Shown: positions 56,225 to 64,000 of the stretch, one piece after another
Layout: the number at the start of each line of letters is the position of its first letter
Numbering within the stretch: the first letter of the stretch is position 1
Source of the DNA: Daphnia carinata
Lineage: Eukaryota > Arthropoda > Branchiopoda > Diplostraca > Daphniidae
Length of the DNA stretch: 64,000 nucleotides
Assembly: GCF_022539665.2 (NCBI RefSeq)
Contig: NC_081338.1
Span: forward strand, 6,188,446 to 6,252,445
Direction: 5' to 3'
Notes under the pieces: generated by a model
Databases searched by the model: none
What the model saw: the letters and a program-made list of their open reading frames with translations, nothing else
Told to the model about the DNA's origin: nothing
Program-made: the position numbers and the translations under genes

Positions 56225-59200
56225 GTAATTTCTTTTATCTTTTTATTAATGGAATGCAATAGGATTAAGTTGTAGTTAATTAATCGTTGAGCGTTCCAAA
56301 AGTGCATTTTTCCTCCTGAGTCCCTATCACAGAAGACATAAAGCATAATCCTGTGCATCATTATTTTATATATTGGCTGATTTTGCTCACTGGGGTAATT
56401 TTTTTTTATTTGGACATTCCATTTTCCAATACTGATTTATTTCGAGCGGGAATTTTAAGTAAAGAAAGCATTGCGAGCGTTTGGCCATCTGGCGGGTGAA
56501 AAGCCATTAAGCGAATTTGGCCACTCTTCCATCTAGCGAGGAATCTCAGAAATCGAATGATTTTAAATGATACAACCGGTAAATTCTTCAAACTGCATTA
56601 CTTTTTCCTTCTTCACAACATCGGTTCAGACTTTTCTACATTATAGCAGATTATTCTGGGCATCTACTTGAACCCTATAACGGGTACGAAGGTGAATGGT
56701 GCACTGTGCCTTTTCCTGCCGCATCATTTCCTGCTTTCGTGTTTCAGTTCATCCTAGGAAACAGCTTTCGCCTGCCAAAAGTTAAAGCAAAAAAACGAGT
56801 ACACAGCAAACTAAACAAAGAGGAAGAATCACGTCCACCACATTTTAACATGGTGTTTTCAATCTGTTGACAGTTCGATCCCGCTTTTCGGCCGATTGGT
56901 GGTGATGATGTTTGCATGCTGAGTTGCAGTGGCTCTTTATCCAGTTCCAGCAGCAACTGACTAGTTTATGCGAAGCTTCCTTTCCCGATTGGGTAAACAC
57001 TTGGCATGTTACACGACTTGACTGGTAAACCATTTTCTTTTGTTTACATTTCCAGGTAAACATCCGTGGCTCCGCACGTCCTAGTAAACAACAACAGATT
57101 TTATTATCCGTGAATTCTACCCACACGGCGTTTTGCCATCCGCTTAAAATGGGCAATTTTTGGACGCGCACGACGACTCACCAATTCAACTGCATCACCG
57201 TGAGTCCTTTAAATTTTATTACGTCTTTCGTAAATTCATGCTATAGAACATTGCCTCCGTGTCAGATCACTTTCGTGATCTATTCAATGTTTCAGTAACA
57301 CGGTAGACGCTGTTAGATTGCGGATGTCAGGTGGGATGACCGATCTAAATTTCCCAATCAGAAATCACGCACGTTTCTGGGGGATTCCCGTTTTTTTTTA
57401 CTGCGTCCATTCAATACGGGAAATCTAGCCGGAAGAGCCGTGGTCCTTTATAGAAAAAAAAAAATAGGTTTCCGCAATGTAGGTGAATGTCACTTATCCT
57501 CAATGCGGATCTCGCTTTTCACATCCGCAATTCGTGTGACCCGCCTTTCCTACATAACCACAAAAAAAGAGGGGCCTAAGCTAATGGCGGGAAGGACCTT
57601 GCCCAGGTAACCCAGCTCACATGGACAATAAGTTTTTCTATACAAGACGGTTAAGGGAAGGTCATTAGACAGGCGGAAATGGACATCCGTCTGCGTGAGG
57701 ACTTTGAACTCGTTTCTACCTCCCCCTCCAAAATTCCATAGAGTTTAGTTACTTTTCCCTCCTAAAGTAATTAGGTTTAACCTTGGCCTAAATTTTGCTG
57801 GAACAATCCGACAAGAAGAAAAATGTGTTTTGTCTGGATGGTCGGATGAAGCGATTTTTCTTTCCAACGTGTCAGTAGGGTGTTTGAAACGCACCCTATA
57901 ACCTTTTCGTAACACTCAACTCTTTGTTTATTCAGCTGGCCACCATTTTTATTTTTTCACGCTGCTTTTATCCGGTTCGGGAGGCGTGCCGACGCAAATT
58001 GAATTGAAACAAAACAGTTCAGGCGAGTAGCGAATTATCTAACGCGCAATTGTCTGCCGCGGGCCGTTTGAATATTAAACACCCACCGTGATTTTTCGCA
58101 TTCAAACGAGATTCGGAAATTCAATCGTGAAATTTTTGTTTTTCAGACTGCAAACAGAAGTCTATTTATTTTGCTCAAGGCCAGTGCGATCCTCCCGACA
58201 TGGGGATATGAATCTTTTTCACAATGCTCATCGTGACGTCATGTTTCATGCCGGCAGATCAAGCAGAAAAAAAAAAATGAAACAAGTCAAATGGTTGCTG
58301 TCACGGCACGATTGATCGTATGTACCATGACCCACTTTATTGTGTAACCGACCAAAATTTTTTCAATTGCGTGGGCGTCGGGAGCACCCAATCTCCCGCA
58401 TTTATTCCTTTCTCGCATTACACACGTCCCGCACGCAGAAAGAAAAGACGCCAGGGGATTTAATTAATCGTTTTGGTAGGGCTCGCATAGAACACCAGGG
58501 GCTTATCTGTTGTGACGTTCAAGATTCTTTAACAACACGAAAAGGATCTTGATAACCTAGCGTGAACAAATGTCGTGAAAACAACAGGTTGTTTTGCAAG
58601 TTAGAATCGGTTTGTTTATGACATCAAGGACAACAGTTAAAGATTATATGTCGTCAATCAGATTACTAGGTCGAGCCCCTTTTTTTTAAACTATCCGTCA
58701 GCCTAGTTTCGATAGTTTTCAAAAATGGCAACGAGCGTGAGAAACACAACGTGAAATTGTTCGCCGTCCTATGGAGACAAAGTCAGTCGTGTTTAGTCTG
58801 TCGTTCGATGCACATCTCTTGTTTTCTGTGTTCGTGGTTTAAAAAACCCTCGGCTTTCCCCGTGTTTTTAATTTTTCACGCGTGATTTTCCAGCACGTTG
58901 TGTTACGTCATTGTGTTACTAGGCGGGGGATCGTTGTAACAAATCTATTTTTTTTTCTGCGGTGCATATCTGATTTGTTTTGATTTGGCATCGTAACAAA
59001 AGAAGGGTGAATGTAATTGCAATTGTGCTATTACTATTATTATTACATCACGCCTTTTGGATTTACTACATTTAATAAGGTGAAATTTCCAAAAATTTTT
59101 AAAAAACCCGGATAATAAGAATGATTTTATAAGGCCCCCATTTTTCGCGATGTTTCGTGCAGCAAAAACCAGTTGAGACGATTCAAGGTCTTTTCGTGAT

Positions 59201-59811
59201 TTCTATTTTTACAAGGGGATTATTATCCTTGACCGTGAGCAATTGGAATCGATTTCACTAGCGCAGCTTTCGTTTTCTTTGTTGTGTGCAAAATTTCTCC
59301 ATGGCCAGAGGAAATGTACTTTCACTTGTTTATTTATACAAAGTGTAAATTACCTGCCATAGTTCAAAACGATCGCTTCGTGACGGCGTTATGATTGCCT
59401 GTCTCCATGGTAACACGGAAGAGAGGGACCCATACCAAACAATTCAGTTATTTATCATTTTCTTCACTGAAAGTGAATTGCATCGTATTACTTTCATAAT
59501 TTAAAAGAAATAGTGAAAAGCACGGGAAATCCTAACTCTCCTCAAATCAGTCACGTGACGTTCGTTCTTTTCACGAAAAAACGTGATATGATGACGTCAT
59601 CCACTTTCAGGGCTTCTGTCGTCCGATGGTAAAAAAAATAAAAATACTGCACGTGTTTCGATAAAAGAATGTGTTTATCTCTTTGCAAGTCTACGGGTTT
59701 CTTGGCACGAGTCAATAGACTTAAGCAGAAATCAATGCCTTTGTGCATTTACGAATCACTTTGCTAATTAAAATCGTTATGACACACGCTGATGCAATTT
59801 TTGTTCTTTAG
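56225..59811. other. 3.6 kb non-coding, probable 5' intron or intergenic
   Basis: No supported coding exon on either strand. If the exon at 56169-56224 joins the kinase gene, this is its first intron. Confidence 0.45.
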
Positions 59812-59824
59812 TTGGACGGATGGA

Positions 59825-62763
59825 ATGGTGTCCTGGACAGTGATGGAAGAGGCTGCTGTTCCACCAATGGCGATGGATCGCATTAAAAAGTATTCATTTC
59901 AAGAGGATCGTCTTCAGTCCAACATGAACAAGCAGACGAAAACATTCGCAGCTGGTCCACTTCTGCGGCCCTTCTGCCACCAGGTGAGATGATACCTTTT
60001 ACATTGGCTTTGCCGATTATGACTAATTATAAGAGAAGGTTGGTGGTCACACCCAATTCCTGCAGTTGGATCAATCGACCGTTTGCAAACCTCTCATTCC
60101 GCGAGAGTTGAGCTTCTACCTGAACGCCCCGCCCGAGATCCGCACTTTGCGCCCAAATGCAAAGGTAATCAATTAAAAAATCAAGGTCCATTTTTGTAAA
60201 GAGGGAAATTAATTAATGTTACTAGTGGTGTAATTAATCAATCTTTGCCGAAGAAAAATATTAACGATTTGAAAAGCAGCTGTTTTTCAATGCGTTCGAT
60301 GTAAAACAAGAAGTCGGCACAAACGGGAGACAGAAATATCCGTGCACGTGTGTTTCGAAGGTCGTGAATTATGTCACGCCATTTGTAGATAAAGAAACAA
60401 AAATGTGCGCCAACAAGACGAACGACCGTTGTCACATCCCAAATTCCCTGCGTGTCAATGTCCTGTTTTATGCCTACGCATTTTTTAAAATTTGGGATAC
60501 TTGATCGGATGATGTTGATTTGCGTACACAGGAGTGATCCAGACGTGGCACCAGGAAGGACGTCAGTACTGGAGGCGATTCGCCATGGACGAAGTCAGCG
60601 TCACAGCCCATCGTTCGCAAATCTCATGTCATCGAACTAACCGTCACGATGCGCCATTGAGGTAATCCGCAACAAGACGTGATTATTCCCACAATTTAAT
60701 TATTTCACGATCACGCAGGATATCACTAGCCGACTATGAAGGCATTTCTTATCATCCGGCACATACCTACACCGACGGATCATCTCAATGTGAGTGTCTC
60801 GGTTATTTTCGCATGTTACGGTTCACTGATTACGTAAATTTATCTACACGACGCCTTGCTGGCCTCACAAGTTACGTGTGCCAAATGACAGACAGCTTCT
60901 CTTTTGAATATTTTTCAATAACAAAAATTGTGCACATATTCATATTCTTGGCCGTCTGCCACTTAATTTGTCAGCTAGCAGACTGACATGAAATTCGAAA
61001 TCGTTAAATGAAATTTAACGAACGTTTCTGAATATCGCCAGACGTCCAAGGTAGGGGAGCGGTCGTGATTGTTGTTACCTAGAATCGATCCATGTCGAGT
61101 ATCAATTAGGAACTGGATAAAACCCGAAGACTTCTACTTATAAATTAATTTCGTGATTGAAACGGGAGTTTACAATCAAATGAAACGATGCCTTTTCATT
61201 GCAGTTTTCCTGATGCTGGAGAATGTGGCGTCCGCTTCCAAGTTCGAAAGGCCGTGCGTTCTCGACTTGAAGATGGGCACCCGGCAGCACGGTGACGACG
61301 CGTCGGCCGAGAAGCGAAACCGGCAAATGGCCAAATGCGCCGCAAGCACCTCGGCTTCGCTCGGAGTCCGTCTCTGCGGCATGCAGGTATCTTGAAGGTC
61401 CTTTTAAACCACTTTCCTCCTACCGGATCCCCTCCACTTCCAACATATTTTCACGGTTGCAAATCATCCTAAAGATATTTAAATAATTGCTTTTTAAAAT
61501 AGTTGGGCCGTTCAGTTTTCTTGGCTGGCCCATCGTTTGGTAAATAGCCAATGGGATCGACATTGGCCAATGTTTATTTTTGTTATCAATTTTCTATTTT
61601 CATGCATAATTGGCGGACAAACGTGTAAATTTCTGTTGCAGGTGTACGAGTCGACGACGGGCAATTTCGTTAGCCGCGACAAATATTTTGGCCGGCGGCT
61701 CGACGCGGACGGACTGCGTAAGGCGTTGGTCCAGTTTTTCGCTAGCGGAGGCGCCCGACGTTCCGCAATCCTTGATGCTATTCTTGAACGACTTAAACTC
61801 CTACGCAAGGTCGTCGAACAACACGAGACGTTCCGTTTCTATTCCAGGTCTTGTAATTAATTGACGGACCTGATGTCAGTTCATAAATTATTTTTTTCTA
61901 AATTGTCCAGTTCGCTTTTGATCGTTTACGAAGGCTGCGATGAACGTTGTGAATTTCTTCTTAGCCCGGATTTTTATTTCCTCAATCCGGTTGGCAGACG
62001 ATTTAATTCAGATTGCGGATGGGGAAGGACAAGTTATGACACAAGTCCTATTCGCTACGCAAATGAAGTGCCCAAATTTGAAAAAATTGGCCGTCCCGAG
62101 CAGAATGATTACGACTCGTTATCTATCACGTCGAGTGACCTTACAGATAGCTGTGACACTCAATCATTCAGTACGAGTCCGCAATCAGTCGACAGTGGAC
62201 TTGATTGCCTCATGGTGGATCAAAGCATCACAGACAGCTGGACGAGTGTTGGCCATTTTAAAAGACATTCGTCGCCTGCTAGGATGATGGAATATAAATA
62301 CGTTGATCAATCGACAGATAGCACCGACGTTTCATCCGTGGTCCGCCATCCTGGAAGCGTAATCCGTAAGGTGATGAAACGATCGGTTACAACTAGTTAT
62401 ACGGACAGCGAGGAAGAAAGCGATGTGATGTGGCAACGTCAGCTGGATGATGGCCAGCAGGTTTCGGCGGCATTTTCAGGCGAAGAGAATGGCGAATTGA
62501 CGCCCGTGCTGGAAGTGAGCCGGGCGGAGGAGTTCACAGCAGATGGGAGCCAAACCAAACGCCGAATGATGGATGAAGACAAAGCGAGTCCGGCTAGCAA
62601 GGCGGGTAATTGCTGGGCGGATTGCGTCGATGTCCGCATGATCGATTTCGCCCACACAACATTCTCCGGATACCTCGGACTCGACGAAAGGATCCACTGG
62701 GGTCCCGATAACGGATACCTCTTCGGTCTTGAAACTTTAACGGACATTTTGTGTGCGCTTTGA
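59825..62763 (+). CDS. IP6K: inositol hexakisphosphate kinase (IP6K)
   Basis: Exons: 59825-59983 (the exon extends back to an acceptor at 59811), 60039-60164, 60532-60661, 60719-60789, 61205-61386, 61642-61847 and 61911-62763; about 575 aa. The enzyme adds a pyrophosphate to InsP6 to make InsP7 in cytosol and nucleus. Family blocks: [15 protein letters not shown], the catalytic PxxxDxKxG motif ([19 protein letters not shown]), [23 protein letters not shown] and [12 protein letters not shown], with the C-terminus [14 protein letters not shown] Ser/Asp/Glu-rich insert of about 200 residues separates the SSLL and IDFA motifs. The exon at 60532 begins in phase 1 but the previous one ends in phase 0 (AAG|GTAATC), so a base is wrong or a small exon is missing. 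Start taken at MVSWTVMEE; another start is possible. Confidence 0.88.
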
Positions 62764-64000
62764 GAAAATTCTGCAAAATTCCCGATGCCTTTCATCCGCA
62801 AAGATGATCTGACAACGTTGCACTCCGAATTTCTTTAAAGTAAAAATGGCAAACTGTAATTGTAAATAATTGAGTATGCGTCCAGTGAATATTGCAATAG
62901 TAAAATGCTGACTTGAAATACAATGCCGTGAATGGTGAGCCACGGGACCACAAAGGGGTCCCGCATGCTATTCACGAACGAAATCGAACCAAGGTTAATG
63001 GCTTCTAACGATACAACGCCATTTTCGAACGTCTAAATGACTTCATAAAAGACTATGGCAAACAAGACGATGCCGCTGTTGCATCGACTTTCTGAACCCC
63101 ACCTTAGGGCGTTACCCCAACGCGGTCAAAAACTGTCCCGACGTCATTTGATTTGCAAGTTTTTTTTTTCACATTGTTGTGGCGGACGTAGTAAATACGC
63201 AGTGGGATAAACGCGTAATTTCTAGATATGTCGGGGTAAAAGCATCTGATTACTTGATGCGCACTGCTGGATGTCATTACAACTATCTGACAACAGAGTC
63301 GTCTCGGGAATCGGATGATGTTTGCCCGATTTTTGCAGATTATAAACAATAGAAATGCTGTAAGAATCATCTTTTGAAAGAGAAAATCTAGTCGATTGGA
63401 TTGTAATTGATGCTAATAGGTCGTAGACTTGCAAAAATCCAATACCATGTGAATGTAAACATCCTCTGGCGTGACAAAATCGTGTCTTGTTTGATCTGCC
63501 TTCTGGATATACCGGAAGTTTACGGCCCCGTTTCAAGATAACGTGTAATGTTTTCAAATTTCTTTTTGAAATTATATGTTAAGAAAATTTAACTGACAAA
63601 TGAGCTCTAACGAAATTTTAACGTTACGAAAAATCGTGATAACCCCCAGTAACAGAGAGCTGATTTTGCTCCTTTTGCATGATGTTTAATACAAGTAGGC
63701 ACGTTAATGAAGTCTGCCATCTCTAGTGTTTGTTTTCCGGAGAATATTCCAGTTCAAATACGGTTCTATGCTCGTCCAACAGTTTATGTCACTCCAACAG
63801 TAATAACTCAAGTATTTTAAACAACTTGACGAATTCTGAAGTACATGATGGATGGAGGTCAGTACTTTACTCAATAAAGTTATCTATTAAATGATTCGCA
63901 TGTTCTGAAACTTGGAACGTGTGAACGGAGTTTTCTTAGCGTAAGTGTATTAGGTAGAACGTGTTGAATTGGATTTAGTTTCATTTTCCATAATGTTATT
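62764..64000. other. 3' flank of IP6K, no further gene seen
   Basis: Short frames on both strands have no start, splice or family support. No clear AATAAA signal was picked out near the IP6K stop. Confidence 0.45.

Noticed and set aside
1-64000. CRISPR arrays, bacterial operons, ribosome binding sites
   Set aside because: The sequence is eukaryotic, with spliced genes throughout; no regularly spaced direct repeats were seen.

Overview
The window looks like nuclear DNA from a branchiopod crustacean, most likely Daphnia. This is inferred from dense genes with many introns of about 46-80 bp, arthropod TATA plus TCAGT-type core promoters, a lola-type BTB zinc-finger gene, and clusters of tRNA-like repeats. 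No organism-specific marker was available to prove it. All gene models were built by eye from splice signals and reading-frame phase.

Layout. 1-15 kb is a run of minus-strand genes for secreted, low-complexity proteins: an Ala/Pro/Tyr-rich protein, two mucin-like paralogues, a Pro/Gly/Ala-rich protein, a 110-aa protein, a four-exon gene of unknown family, and an acidic multi-exon protein. Most have a TATA box close to the start codon and a tiny first exon. 15.4-25.2 kb holds conserved housekeeping genes: PREB/Sec12, SSUH2, FAF1 and a ZIP8/14-type metal transporter. 25.6-32 kb is repeat-rich. It holds tRNA-like sequences and a large inverted repeat with two arms of about 2 kb around a 716-bp spacer; each arm carries the same broken, unrecognised multi-exon gene. 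33-41.2 kb holds a lola-like gene with two alternative zinc-finger 3' ends, TM9SF3, and a tandem galectin with a damaged middle. 42.7-53.3 kb holds four minus-strand paralogues of a secreted family I do not recognise. They share a two-exon layout, a TATA/Inr promoter and a C-terminal motif (P-x-[KR]-x-L-x-F-P-x-[IV]-[ST]-N-T-x-E-N-x(6)-W). 53.4-59.8 kb is nearly empty and may be the first intron of the last gene, an inositol hexakisphosphate kinase (59.8-62.8 kb).

How the genes relate. The conserved genes belong to separate pathways (COPII assembly at the ER, ubiquitin/p97 adaptor, metal uptake, endomembrane sorting, inositol pyrophosphate synthesis) and show no operon-like logic. The secreted genes form two local families that grew by tandem duplication and probably share regulation, judging from their near-identical core promoters. 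The most novel items are the four-gene C-terminal-motif family, the inverted repeat with its unknown gene, and the acidic gene built only of phase-2 exons with a possible second 3' end.
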